A DNA stretch of 64,000 nt, from assembly GCA_947561585.1 (NCBI GenBank), contig CANNZV010001860.1:1-64000 (forward strand), read 5' to 3'. Below, piece after piece: positions 1 to 12,515 of the stretch (position 1 is the stretch's first letter; every line of letters starts with the position of its first letter). The translations under genes and the position numbers were made by a program. Source of the stretch: Caprella mutica. Lineage: Eukaryota; Arthropoda; Malacostraca; Amphipoda; Caprellidae. The notes below the pieces were generated by a model. The model saw nothing but the letters and a program-made list of their open reading frames with translations, was not told the origin of the DNA and ran no database searches.

Positions 1-2132
1 GTACTATCAGAGAAAAGAGTCACTGTGATGATGTACTATCAGAGAAAAGAGTCACTGTGATGATGTACTATCAGAGAAGAGAGTCGCTGTGATGATGTAC
101 TATCAGAGAAAAGAGTCACTGTGATGATGTACTATCAGAGAAAAGAGTCACTGTGATGATGTACTATCAGAGAAAAGAGTCACTGTGATGATGTACTATC
201 AGAGAAAAGAGTCACTGTGATGATGTACTATCAGAGAAAAGAGTCACTGTGATGATGTACTATCAGAGAAAAGAGTCACTGTGATGATGTACTATCAGAG
301 AAAAGAGTCACTGTGATGATGTACTATCAGAGAAAAGAGTCACTGTGATGAGGTACTATCAGAGAAAAGAGTCACTGTGATGATGTACTATCAGAGAAAA
401 GAGTCACTGTGATGATGTACTATCAGAGAAAAGAGTCGCTGTGATGATGTACTATCAGAGAAAAGAGTCAGTGTGATGATGTACTATCAGAGAAAAGAGT
501 CACTGTGATGATGTACTATCAGAGAAAAGAGTCACTGTGATGATGTACTATCAGAGAAAAGAGTCACTGTGATGATGTATTATCAGAGAAAAGAGTCACT
601 GTGATGATGTACTATCAGAGAAAAGAGTCACTGTGATGATGTACTATCAGAGAAAAGAGTCACTGTGATGATGTACTATCAGAGAAAAGAGTCGCTGTGA
701 TGATGTACTATCAGAGAAAAGAGTCAGTGTGATGATGTACTATCAGAGAAAAGAGTCACTGTGATGATGTACTATCAGAGAAAAGAGTCACTGTGATGAT
801 GTACTATCAGAGAAAAGAGTCACTGTGATGATGTACTATCAGAGAAAAGAGTCACTGTGATGAAGTACTATCAGAGAAGAGAGTCGCTGTGATGATGTAC
901 TATCAGAGAAAAGAGTCACTGTGATGATGTACTATCAGAGAAAAGAGTCACTGTGATGATGTACTATCAGAGAAAAGAGTCACTGTGATGATGTACTATC
1001 AGAGAAAAGAGTCACTGTGATGATGTACTATCAGAGAAAAGAGTCACTGTGATGATGTACTATCAGAGAAAAGAGTCACTGTGATGATGTACTATCAGAG
1101 AAAAGAGTCACTGTGATGATGTACTATCAGAGAAAAGAGTCACTGTGATGAGGTACTATCAGAGAAAAGAGTCACTGTGATGATGTACTATCAGAGAAAA
1201 GAGTCACTGTGATGATGTACTATCAGAGAAAAGAGTCGCTGTGATGATGTACTATCAGAGAAAAGAGTCAGTGTGATGATGTACTATCAGAGAAAAGAGT
1301 CACTGTGATGATGTACTATCAGAGAAAAGAGTCACTGTGATGATGTACTATCAGAGAAAAGAGTCACTGTGATGATGTATTATCAGAGAAAAGAGTCACT
1401 GTGATGATGTACTATCAGAGAAAAGAGTCACTGTGATGATGTACTATCAGAGAAAAGAGTCACTGTGATGATGTACTATCAGAGAAAAGAGTCGCTGTGA
1501 TGATGTACTATCAGAGAAAAGAGTCAGTGTGATGATGTACTATCAGAGAAAAGAGTCACTGTGATGATGTACTATCAGAGAAAAGAGTCGCTGTGATGAT
1601 GTACTATCAGAGAAAAGAGTCACTGTGATGATGTACTATCAGAGAAAAGAGTCACTGTGATGATGTACTATCAGAGAAAAGAGTCACTGTGATGATGTAC
1701 TATCAGAGAAAAGAGTCACTGTGATGATGTACTATCAGAGAAAAGAGTCACTGTGATGATGTACTATCAGAGAAAAGAGTCACTGTGATGATGTACTATC
1801 AGAGAAAGGAGTCACTGTGATGATGTACTATCAGAGAAAAGAGTCACTGTGATGATGTACTATCAGAGAAAAGAGTCACTGTGATGATGTACTATCAGAG
1901 AAAAGAGTCACTGTGATGATATACTATCAGAGAAAAGAGTCACTGTGATGATGTACTATCAGAGAAAAGAGTCACTGTGATGATGTACTATCAGAGAAAA
2001 GAGTCACTGTGATGATGTACTATCAGAGAAAAGAGTCATTGTGATGATGTACTATCAGAGAAAAGAGTCACTGTGATGATGTACTATCAGAGAAAAGAGT
2101 CACTGTGATGATGTACTATCAGAGAAAAGAGT
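1..2132. repeat. 32-bp minisatellite array, left copy
   Basis: About 66 head-to-tail copies of a 32-bp unit starting GTACTATCAGAGAAAAGAGT, cut by the left edge of the window. Most units are identical; diagnostic variants are GTCGCT for GTCACT, GTCAGTG, GATGAGG and GTATTATC. These variants recur exactly 800 bp apart (25 units), which shows a higher-order repeat. The same unit forms another array at 56968-58184 in the same orientation. 32 is not a multiple of three and no reading frame stays open, so no coding role is suggested. Confidence 0.97.
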
Positions 2133-2419
2133 TACTTATTTTAGTGATGTTAATTCGTAATAAATATTTTTCAATGATAGCATTTATATACGAAACCTAT
2201 TTCTTATCTATGTAGTAAGGGTTGTATCAACACACAGAGATTAAAATGATAAGAATATTTGTATTGTAGTTCAAATTATATGCGTTTTAATTATAAATTA
2301 GAGCTAAAACTCAGAATTTTTTTAAATTCAATTTATATATCCGAAAGATGAGAGTCGGTTTATTCAATCATTATATCAGTTTATTAGCACTTAGCCATGC
2401 ATGGGTGGATGCGTTCTTT

Positions 2420-2790
2420 CTATCAATATAGCAACTTTGTAACAATATTAGCGTTATTGTATTAATATTAGGACAATGTTGTAACATTTATGTAAATGTT
2501 GTAGCAATATAAGCTATGTTGTAGCAATATAAGCTATGTTGTAGCAATATAAGCTATGTTGTAGCAATATAATCTATGTTGTAGCAATATTACAATGCTG
2601 TTTGTATTATTTTATTATTCTGGCAATATCGTTCTTAGGCCATTGTTGTAATATTAGTGGGGTAATATTGTCCCAATATTGTTGCAATGTTACCCCAATA
2701 TTGTTGCAATGCTGTCCCGATCTTGTTGTAATATTGTCCCGATATTGTCTCAATGTTACCCCAAGAAGCAGTGTTACCTGGGTACCTATC
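2420..2790. mobile_element. AATATTG-minisatellite element, copy A
   Basis: This copy combines CAATATTGTTGCAATGTTAC-like degenerate units (2640-2760), a clean 20-bp tandem repeat AAGCTATGTTGTAGCAATAT (4.5 copies, 2501-2590), and a right-hand cap at 2751-2785 that reads ACCCCAAGAAGCAGTGTTAC. The same cap, in either orientation, borders related minisatellites near 43.5, 53.1 and 55.6 kb. I infer a non-autonomous element whose interior is a minisatellite. The left cap is not recognisable. The superfamily is unknown. Confidence 0.55.
2501..2590. repeat. 20-bp tandem repeat
   Basis: Four and a half copies of GTAGCAATATAAGCTATGTT, nearly perfect with one G-to-T change in the last full copy. It lies inside the AATATTG-type element. 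Confidence 0.9.
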
Positions 2791-3554
2791 TCCTCTAACA
2801 AACACTGTGATAGTATATACTGTTTGTGTAACATCATTTTAATTCAGAGCACGTACAGTTGTCCCACAAAGAGAAAAACCAGTCCTGATTCATTCATAGA
2901 GAATCAAGATAAACTAACTTCTAGGAATTAACAAGAAAACTAAATCATTTAGGATGCTACAGAATAATGTATATCATTGCATGGAATTAAATCATTGCAT
3001 GCTTTACTATAATGTTAATATCAATTAGGAAGAAAAAAGAACCAATTGAATTGATTTAAAAATAAAAATAATGAGTTTGATTTTTATAAATTATTATAGT
3101 ATAAACAAAATTAATTAAATTAAATTTATTCAATATTAAATAATTAAATTTATTTGATATTTATCTGTTAAAGATATTATATTAACAAAATTACATATTG
3201 TTCATAAAATTATAATGTATTTCTATGCATGGAATTGAATCAGTTTTATTATTTTTATTAATTGTCTAAAAATATACAGATTGATTCAATAAGTATATGA
3301 CTCATAGATAAAGGATACTATTATTGTTTAGATATCGTATCTATTTTTAATGAAGATATATTCGGTAGGCAAAGATTTATCATTTATTAGCCAGATACCT
3401 GCCAATGTTTGCCATGTTTGGAAACGTGGCAATTAAGTGGTCACAGTAACTCATACTTAGTGACAAAGCTAAAAGAGAGGGTCAACATACTGTCCTTCTT
3501 GGAATTTTACTTAGGCTTTTCAAACGAACTTCAAAATTAATAACATCATATTAA
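2791..3554. other. AT-rich stretch without recognisable features
   Basis: I see only short AT-rich words and a duplicated CATGGAATTRAATCA phrase (near 2978 and 3229). No exon, RNA gene or element end could be supported. Confidence 0.5.
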
Positions 3555-3756
3555 GGCAAGTTACGAATTATCGGTCAGTTTCACATCTTCGGTCATAAAA
3601 GAAAATAAAAATATTTAATGATATTTTTTATTGTAATTGGTATCCATGATACTTGCAGGTATCATGGATACCAATTAAATTAAAAATATAAAAATATTGT
3701 ATCATTTTTCTTATATGACCGAAGATTTGAAACTGACCGATAATTCGTAACTTACC
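3555..3756. mobile_element. Palindromic MITE, family MITE-1, complete copy
   Basis: The two halves are inverted copies: the left arm reads AAGTTACGAATTATCGGTCA and the right arm is its complement, ending at about 3756. The centre is a hairpin, GGTATCCATGATAC then TTGCAG then the complement. The arms differ at few positions, so a transcript would fold into a long hairpin. No target duplication is obvious. Diverged relatives lie at 29114, 39962 and 58628. The family is inferred to be a non-autonomous DNA transposon; its superfamily cannot be set from these ends. Confidence 0.8.
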
Positions 3757-5629
3757 CTCTGCCTCCATAAACATGACCTGATGAATATTATTTTTTTTTT
3801 AATTTCAAATGTCTAGACAAGATCTAAAATGATTGTAAGATTATTTAAGAAAACAAATTTTAGAAACAGTTAATAGTGATCTTGAAAAAAGAAATCTAGG
3901 TCCCTAATTCGCTCTTAAAAACTGCAATAGACCTCAATTTTCTGGAAACAAAAAACAAGATGACGGTGCATTTTTATTCCCATTATTTTGCCAACAATTA
4001 CCAACTTCCAATCTATTTCATGACAAAAAATTGGGTCACCCTATTTGTAGTATGATTTATCGTATTTTGATTGTACTTTTCTATCCCCTCGAGGAAAGGC
4101 GGTTGCCATTGCTAGTCTGAATGATATTCCCTAAAATTGTATCCCATATTCTTAAATATCTTTTAAGCGGAGAAATTAGTACATCCCAATAAATTTCATA
4201 CAATTAGATAATTAACCAAAAATAGATATGATTTTTATGAAATATTACTAAAACCTAACGGTTTTTTTAAATTATATCGACGACGACTTTTTTTAAATAG
4301 TTTATCAATAAACAAAAATAATTAACGTTAAAACATTAGTTTAAACATTAAATATGAGCCACAACTTTTATCGAAACTATTCATTTGAAAAATAAATAAA
4401 TCATTCTTCATCTGTGAGTCAACACTCATCCATCAAAGAACTGATCATATAGTTCACTATAATGGCTTTAACAACACTCTATAGTTACCCACAGACTGTG
4501 TTCCGTAAGTCATCAATAATAAAAAGTAACAGTTAAGAAAAACAGTATTGCTGCACTACAATCCATGTAATTTCTGCATACGGAACATAGAAATTACCTT
4601 TTTACCTTTTTCAACCTTGTATCTTACCCTGAAGGTATATCACCTTGCAAAGAGATTCAGCAAATATAAGGTGAGTTATGGCACGAGCTCAATATTTATT
4701 ACCTAATAATTATTCAGGTATAATTATCATAAAGTTGATAAACAGATATGGTAATTCGAATACATTATTTGCATAAAGCTAGTGTATACCCATGTCACCA
4801 AATTGACGACGATTGACAGCTTTCGTTGTGCGAATATAATCGATGATAGATATATCATCTATATCTATGATTATAAAATATCCAAATACATTCAATTTTA
4901 GTTTAGAAACACTTATAGTCAATTGTTTTTCGTCGGACATATCTCACAAAAATTCATTATGATGTTACTATCAAAAAGCACAGTGATCGATAATAAATTT
5001 TCAGCTGGGTTATATAGTTTTAAAATCAAATTTTGCTCAAACAACTAAATAATAGTTTCTGATTCAAATAAAAACTAATTGTTAATAAATAATTTGTAAA
5101 ACTGGAAAAAGTAGTTGCCACTTACTTTATCTAATAGAGTCTGTACTTTAAAAGATGACGTAATGCAATTTTTTAAAGCACCACGATACAAAAAGAAGAA
5201 CACATCATTGACAATAGAAGTCTCTTTGAATTGCCCATAGGAAATTATAAGTTGAATTTATGGAGCTCTTCAATTCGGTTAGAAGAACTGATTTCAATCT
5301 TGTAACCTCAGGCAACTTGAAGGAAAATAAATGATGCTTAATATCGAAGAATACAACCAACTGCTATTTAAAATGAACAATAATTACTTGTGGGCAGAAT
5401 TGATTAGTCAGCAGCTTTTCGTAATTCAGCACACAATTATTGATCAAAAAATAGGAGAGTATAGAACGTTACCAATTAAAAAAATAATGATGGGGAAAAC
5501 AATTTTTCGTTTTTCGTATTCGATTGTAAACAGCTGATAGGTCTTTATAAATTCTGTATGTGATTATTATTTACACAAATTCAAACGGTTCTTAATGCAT
5601 TGACTGTGACCCTCAATGCTGGTAGCATA
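3757..5629. other. Gene-free AT-rich stretch
   Basis: No supported gene or element. An open frame of 68 codons at 5331-5537 has asparagine/isoleucine-rich composition as expected by chance in this AT content, and I do not annotate it. A slightly GC-richer patch near 4080-4130 has no recognisable structure. Confidence 0.45.
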
Positions 5630-6043
5630 TAGTAAAGAACTCCTCTATAGTGAATGAATTAGGATGTAGCCTGAATAGTGAACAAATATTCTTTAGTCTG
5701 CGATGAAATGTCATCAGTTATAGAAAACTGAAGGCTATTTTATGGCTGACTAAAGAAATCTTTTCACTAATAAGACTACATCCTAACTCATTCACTATAG
5801 AGGAGTTCACTATAGAGGAGTTCACTATAGAGGAGTTCACTATAGAGGAGTTCACTATAGAGGAGTTCACTATAAAGGAGTTCACTATAGAGGAGTTCAC
5901 TATAGAGGAGTTCACTATAGAGGATTTCACTACAGAGGAGTTCACTATAGAGGAGTTCACTACAGAGGATTTCACTACAGAGGAGTTCACTACAGAGGAG
6001 TTCACTATAGAGGAGTTCACTATAGAGGAGTTCACTATAAAAC
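5630..6043. mobile_element. MITE-2 copy with an amplified terminal repeat
   Basis: The left half (5630-5700) and the segment 5740-5805 are inverted complements, both carrying AACTCCTCTATAGTGAAT at the outer edge, TAGGATGTAG further in, and TTTAGTC inside. Beyond the right arm the terminal motif continues as a tandem array to 6040. A second copy of the family is at 43600-43868. The end sequence resembles those of Tc1/mariner-pogo type MITEs, which is a family-level inference from the CTCCTCTATAGTGAA motif only. Confidence 0.72.
5791..6040. repeat. 15-bp minisatellite derived from the MITE-2 end
   Basis: About 17 copies of TTCACTATAGAGGAG. The unit equals the terminal inverted repeat of MITE-2 in reverse orientation. 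Variants are TATAAAGG, TACAGAGG and GGATTTCAC. Open minus-strand frames (for example repeated SIVNS) are repeat artefacts, because 15 is divisible by three. Confidence 0.95.
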
Positions 6044-6833
6044 CAATCTATCATTTAGAAATTTCCGATTGGTATATCATATAAAATGTTATCAGCCACT
6101 GTCAGAGTACTGTGAGTGTCTGAATAATGTAACGTATCCTTTTTCAAAAGCGTTAGTTAGCATTATCATTGCTTTCCTATTAGAAAAGGAAATAATTTTT
6201 AAATGCATCAGTTAAGCAAGATAATATTAAATAAATAATAGATAGTCACTTTCGGTTGGTGATTGTTATTGATGGTAAAATTCATCTATGATGATATCTT
6301 ATTTATTAGATTATCACAAGTTAAAAATTTTTACATTAAATCGCCATATGTCGAACGTTACCAACGGTAAAAATCATAACGTTACCAGTTATGATATTTC
6401 CCAATAAATTATGACCGTAATCGTCAATAATGGACGATAGGCCGATAGTAAATTTTCCCTCTTGGCTGTGATTTAAAGTTGTATTATTCTTTGCTATAGT
6501 GTTGTCAAGCAGTAGAAGCTGTTTCTCAAGAGTCATTTCCTAACTGCGTGAGCATCTGTCAAGCAATGACGTCATAACTCATCTCAGCAGGTAGGTACCA
6601 TTTATCACAAATGGGCTGAATGGATTATGAGGCTGGATCTGTTGTCGGTATCTGATTGTTGTGCTGTGGAGGCAGTTAGAAAACAACAATGCATGATAAA
6701 TGTTGAGTGTTATTATTCCCGTACAAAAATGATCTTTAGAGATATATGGTATGTTTAGTTTGATCATTGCAAGATATTTTAATTTGCAAGAGTTTCATCG
6801 ATTCGAGGTAAAAAAAATTTTATGTAGCTTTTT
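6044..6833. other. Gene-free stretch
   Basis: Minus-strand frames at 6336-6536 and 6579-6767 are short, have no recognisable motif and no splice context that I trust. A region near 6560-6690 is somewhat GC-richer. No function can be assigned. Confidence 0.4.
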
Positions 6834-7052
6834 TTAAATATTTTTGCCCAAATATACAATTGGTAAATAAGAATGGTACCTCATATAATGATATATTCTA
6901 TATTTCCGTGTAAATCTGGCTCTAGCACTTTCCATCTCACTCAGCTCTTTTAAATCAATATAACCAGTATAGTTGAGAAACAACATAGGATCCAAAACAC
7001 TACCCTGTGGAACACCACACTCACAACGTCTAGAATGAGAGGACGCCCACAA
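6834..7052 (-). pseudogene. Decayed non-LTR reverse transcriptase fragment 1
   Basis: The minus-strand frame contains GVPQGSVLDPMLFLNY (codons at 7016 down to 6969), which closely matches the conserved reverse transcriptase block usually written GVPQGSVLGPLLFLIYIND in Jockey/CR1/I-type LINEs. Downstream the frame loses similarity within about ten residues, and no YxDD catalytic motif follows. Upstream there is no endonuclease or further RT block. A full LINE ORF2 is many hundreds of residues, so this is a shard. A second shard on the same strand lies at 18504-18582. Confidence 0.72.
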
Positions 7053-7939
7053 ATTGTCACTTTGATCGTCACGACTGTAGGTTATTTGCCCTTTAAATTA
7101 TCTAGGGTTAGTTAACCTATTGCCAGTTCAAGCATAGTTACGTGTATTTTTTAACTATTTATAATTAACATTCTTTCCTTAAATGCAGTATTGATGTCGG
7201 GAACTTACTTTGAATAATGAAGAGAGTAAGACTGAAAACACATTGCGTCATACCTCTATAGGTAGGTTTAAGTATTATGATTTATTATTTTACTGTTCAC
7301 TAATTGAAAGAACATATAATCTGTAAAATGAAGATATGCTGATTAGATAGATAATTTTTAATAGATAGTATCCATTTATCAATTTTAACTAAACAATTGT
7401 CGAATACAATTTTGAAAGCTACAATTATTTTAAATTAAATATCCAAATTATTACTGAGATTTGAAAGTAATATTTCACATAGAAGTTTTTTTTCGTTTCC
7501 TTTTCTAATAGAATTAAACGAACCATTTTTCACTTACAATTTTACTGTAATAACTGCTATGATCAGAGTAGCAATTTCTATTCATAAAATTACTATTAAT
7601 TTCAGAAAAATGCAGTTCGTCTAATAAACTAATAATTTTTTTCATTTTTATATGTAAATACTTACCTACTTACGAATAAACATGAAAAAATAAGAAACAT
7701 ATATTATCCTCAATAATGAAAATGAAAGCGCTTCAAAAAAGGGCAGTTTTCATTCATATTCAGTATATTTCATTATATGAAATAATTTCCTCGTTTTTAT
7801 GATGCTGAATGACTTCTTTTCACAATCGAACACACAATTACCATTGTAGAAAAAGTTACTCCTATTATCATAACATCTCAATTATAAAAGCATTATGGTT
7901 ACAAATCCAACATCTACCCAGTTGGAAATTACGATTGAG
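7053..7939. other. Gene-free AT-rich stretch
   Basis: No repeat, element end or exon recognised. The open frame at 7809-8009 overlaps MITE-3 related sequence and is not credible as a gene. Confidence 0.45.
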
Positions 7940-8290
7940 CTGCAGAAGATTATACGGTTTCCCATCTTATAATCTTCGATGGCCTTCTATGGGACTGCAT
8001 TTCTCTTGAAGTGTTTAGAGTTTGCTAAAATTGACATCTTCTTGATTCGCAAAGTCACAAGTCATATCTTTCTCACACTAATCACTATTTGCCCCACAAA
8101 CAACTCTACTAGGACAAACACGCAGAAAAAGAAACGATGGGGCCATGGAAGATTATGACGGGAATCAACTTAATCTTCTTTAATCTTATAGGGATCCTCT
8201 GTCTATCGTACCCTGAAATTAATCTATAGTGAGGTTATAGATGATTAATTGGAGCCCATCTTAATCTTCTAAAGCCCCACCATAACCTTT
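7940..8290. mobile_element. MITE-3 two-armed copy, possibly composite
   Basis: At 8138-8290 the left arm GGGGCCATGGAAGATTA and the right arm (complement GGTTATGGTGGGGCTTTAGA at 8290-8271) are inverted. Just upstream, at 7945-7995, an inverted relative (complement CCATAGAAGGCCATCGAAGA) suggests a nested or partly duplicated copy. Solo ends of the same family occur at 13211, 22600 and 54006. No coding capacity. Inferred to be a non-autonomous DNA element. Confidence 0.55.
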
Positions 8291-9839
8291 TCCCCAGATA
8301 CTTACATGTATTTTCATCATTACAAATTTTGTATGACATTAGATAAACAAATTTATCTTTGGACATAGAATTAATTTACTAATTACAGTAAGTGCCTGAA
8401 TGCAAGTTAGATAACAATTATTTTGATTAGAAATGAAGTTTTTATTTCAATTATTGATCAAATAATTATAATATAATATTCTAACAAAATAAATGAATTA
8501 TTTACTAAAAAAAACCATTGTTTGTCTATCTAGTTAACTTATTGTATTTTTTTTTTAATATTATGAATTCATTAAGTGATAAGTTTCATAGATAAAAAAA
8601 TGATAAGTGGTAGGTAACATATGTATATCATTACTGCTAGATAACCTATTTAATTAATTAAAAATACAGTTTTCTATTGTAGAGAACAAAGTATCTATTT
8701 ATATGGATCTTTCCAACAATTTTTTAGAAAATAAGATCAAAACTTTAATATTACTGTAAATTGAAATACCTGTTAAACGGATCATAGAATTAATTATTCA
8801 TTACAAATTTATAAAGTATAAATGATACCAAAGAAAATTTATTGATTGTATAAATTCAGTAAACAATTCATGTAATATTTTGAGTGTAGGAAATGCTATA
8901 CATGTTTCAATGAATTCATTCCATATATAATATATCATTTTATGAGATATTGACGGTAAGTTCAGGTAACTGTATGATTATTCAGTTTGTAATTGATTTA
9001 TACTCAATAAATTGATATAACTTTAATATATTCAAACATTAATCCCTTCCCTGTTTAAAAATGCGAAATAACCTTTAATATTAAAGTACGTATTAATGCC
9101 CTTTAAGAGAATAAATAACTAAAATACCAAACGATAGATGCATTTCCAAACCTTTTTCCAAATCCTTGCCGCGCAGAGTGTGTGTAGTGTGTGTGACTGT
9201 GTAGTGTGTATTGTGTGTGACTCTGTACATAGTGTGTATTGTCCACACAGCTGAACAAACAACTAAATACGATTTTAGCAGTCAATTAAAATAAATTTTT
9301 GAATTTTATGTAATTCAATTTTGTATTGAGATGAAGTAATATTTTAACATTGAATCAAATGCTATTTTAGAAATTGAATCGAATGCTATTTTATTAAACA
9401 TTTTAATTTTATCTTAGCATTCTGTTACATGCAATTTTAGCATTGAAGTATTGAATTAAATGTTATTTTAATATTGAACAAAATAATATTTTATTATTGT
9501 ACAAAATAATATTTAAAAAATTATTTTAACTAAATATTTTTTTTAAATACGATTTTAGTATTGTACTAAATATTATTTCAGCATTGCATTAGCAGCTGTT
9601 TTAGCATTTAAATTAACCAGAAAAAACCACTTCCTAGTTGGTAAAGCTGTCACCAACAGACGAGCAAAATAATCGGCAAACGGAACGAATGATCTACATT
9701 ATAACACTTAGGTATGATAATTTTTTCAAATATAATGTGACGTAAAATAATGTTCAATAATGGAAAAAAAATTAGAACTAGAGACAAATTATATAAAATA
9801 TGAGAAGAAATATAGTAGTTGCAGAGAGAGTTAAATGTA
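8291..9839. other. Gene-free AT-rich stretch
   Basis: Contains degenerate ATTTTAGCATTGAAT-type words between about 9350 and 9600 that look like an old, eroded tandem repeat, plus a GT-rich tract annotated separately. No gene evidence. Confidence 0.45.
9172..9250. repeat. GT-rich low-complexity tract
   Basis: Mixture of TGTGTG, TAGTGTG and ACTGTG words on the plus strand; a degenerate dinucleotide-type repeat. A similar tract occurs at 39838-39915. Confidence 0.75.
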
Positions 9840-11118
9840 TCGGATCATAACTGATAGTGATACATAACTGTATCGGCACTTAACTGTATCATCACAATAG
9901 CTGCATCATTTCATATTTTGTAATTAGCTGTATATTTTGTATCATCAACTAGCTGTATCATCACATAGCTGTATCGATACATAGCTGTATCGGTACATAG
10001 CTGTATCATCACATAGCTGTATCGGTACATAGCTGTACGTATCGGTACATAGCTGTATCGGTACATAGCTGTATCGGTACATAGCTGTATCGGTACATAG
10101 CTGTATCGGTACATAGCTGTATCATCACATAGCTGTATCATCACATAGCTGTATCATCACATAGCTGTATCATCACATAGCTCTATCGGTACATAGCTGT
10201 ATCGGTACATAGCTGTATCATCACATAGCTGTATCATCACATAGCTGTATCATCACATAGCTGTATCATCACATAGCTGTATCATCACATAGCTGTATCA
10301 TCACATAGCTGTATCATCACATAGCTGTATCATCACATAGCTCTATCGGTACATAGCTGTATCGGTACATAGCTGTATCATCACATAGCTGTATCATCAC
10401 ATAGCTGTATCATCACATAGCTCTATCGGTACATAGCTGTATCAGTACTTAGCTGTATCGGTACATAGCTGTATCGGTACATAGCTGTATCGGTACATAG
10501 CTGTATCATCACATAGCTGTATCATCACATAGCTCTATCGGTACATAGCTCTATCGGTACATAGCTGTATCATCACATAGCTGTATCATCACATAGCTGT
10601 ATCATCACATAGCTGTATCATCACATAGCTGTATCATCACATAGCTCTATCGGTACATAGCTGTATCGGTACATAGCTGTATCATCACATAGCTGTATCA
10701 TCACATAGCTGTATCATCACATAGCTGTATCATCACATAGCTCTATCGGTACATAGCTGTATCGGTACATAGCTGTATCGGTATATAGCTGTATCGGTAC
10801 ATAGCTGTATCATCACATAGCTGTATCGGTACATAGCTGTATCGGTACATAGCTGTATCGGTACATAGCTGTATCGGTACATAGCTGTATCGGTACATAG
10901 CTGTATCATCACATAGCTGTATCGGTACATAGCTGTATCGGTACATAGCTGTATCATCACATAGCTGTATCGGTACATAGCTGTATCGGTACATAGCTGT
11001 ATCGGTACATAGCTGTATCGGTACATAGCTGTATCGGTACATAGCTGTATCATCACATAGCTGTATCGGTACATAGCTGTATCGGTACATAGCTGTATCG
11101 GTACATAGCAGTATAATC
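9840..11118. repeat. 16-bp minisatellite with two alternating unit types
   Basis: About 80 copies of ACATAGCTGTATCGGT or ACATAGCTGTATCATC. The two unit types occur in blocks, with a rarer CTCTATCGGT variant recurring at multiples of 16 bp (for example 80, 96 and 160 bp). The left end is degenerate (9840-9960). Minus-strand frames of 77 to 125 codons with a 16-residue period (48 nt, three units) are artefacts. Confidence 0.96.
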
Positions 11119-11696
11119 ACCTATGTGATGTTCTACGGAAGTTTTAAATACCATCTGGACCTTCTTATTCAATATAAAATGATGAGTCATGCATAGGTAT
11201 ATACGGTGATGCAACTTTATTGATTTTGATGATTATTTTATAGACACATGTTACAATGATTTAACAGTTACTTAACCTTTCTGCGGTACATTTACGAAAA
11301 TATTATCAGCTATTATATTGCTGGACTGAGCTGGAGCTGAAACATTAAAAATTTGAGGTTCTAATATATATAGACTTTTAACATTCAATATTAATGATAA
11401 AACGAATAATTTAAGTAAGGAAAATACGATTTTAACAAATTGAATAATAAAATTGTTATTTCATATTTTTATATTTTATCTTTTTCAAATAAAATACATA
11501 ATATATTTTTCAATTATTCAAATTGAATAGTAATTAAATTTATTACGAATGGTATTTATTTCATGAATTATTTGTTAAATTACAATTTTTTCATTGAAAT
11601 TCATACGTTTTTACCGATAATATTGGTATAAACTTATTATATCATTCTCATACTTATTTCTCATTTACATTCTTAATAACTATTGATACTTTGTTA
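11119..11696. other. Gene-free AT-rich stretch
   Basis: No recognisable features. The first 20 bases include an inverted echo of the preceding array (ATCAC then GTGAT). Confidence 0.5.
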
Positions 11697-12515
11697 TGAC
11701 ATTCATACACTCACTCATTTTCATTCAGACACTCACTCATTTTCATTCATACACTCACTCATTTTCATTCATACACTCACTCATTTTCATTCATCCACTC
11801 ACTCATTTCCATTCATCCACTCACTCATTTCCATTCATCCACTCACTCATTTTCGTTCAGACACTCACTCATTTTCATTAATACACTCACTCATTTTCAT
11901 TCATCCACTCACTCATTTTCATTCATCCACTCACTCATTTTCATTCAACCACTCACTCATTTTCATTCATCCACTCACTCATTTTCATTCATACACTCAC
12001 TCATTTTCATTCATCCACTCACTTATTTTCATTCATCCACTCACTCATTTTCATTCATCCACTCACTCATTTTCATTCATCCACTCACTCATTTTCATCC
12101 ATCCACTCACTCATTTTCATTCATCCACTCACTCATTTCCATTCATCCACTCACTCATTTTCATTCATCCACTCACTCATTTTCATTCATCCACTCACTC
12201 ATTTTCATTCATCCACTCACTCATTTCCATTCATCCACTCACTCATTTTCATTCATCCACTCACTCATTTTCATTCATCCACTCACTCATTTTCATTCAT
12301 CCACTCACTCATTTTCATTCATCCACTCACTCATTTTCATTAATACACACACTCATTTTCATTCATCCACTCACTCATTTTCATTCATCCACTCACTCAT
12401 TTTCATTCATACACTCACTCATTTTCATTCATTTCTCATTTTCATTCATTACTCATTTTCATTTATTACTCATTTTCATTCATTACTCATTTTCATTCAT
12501 TTCTCATTTTCATAG
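11697..12515. repeat. 22-bp minisatellite
   Basis: About 36 units of CACTCACTCATTTTCATTCA plus TC, with variants CATCC, CATAC, CAGAC and TTTCC. The last 100 bp are shortened, degenerate units. The 297-codon open frame starting at 11683 has a 22-residue period (three units) and low-complexity His/Ser/Thr/Phe composition, so I treat it as an artefact. Confidence 0.96.

Noticed and set aside
1..2132. Telomeric or centromeric identity of the 32-bp array
   Set aside because: No TTAGG or similar telomere motif anywhere, the array is only kilobases long, and it lies with ordinary intergenic sequence.
2602..2931. 109-codon plus-strand frame over the AATATTG element
   Set aside because: It runs through degenerate minisatellite units and the element cap; the Cys/Ile/Leu-rich translation reflects the repeat.
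6336..6536. 66-codon minus-strand frame
   Set aside because: Looks protein-like at first glance but no family resemblance, no splice sites and within the length expected by chance over 64 kb.
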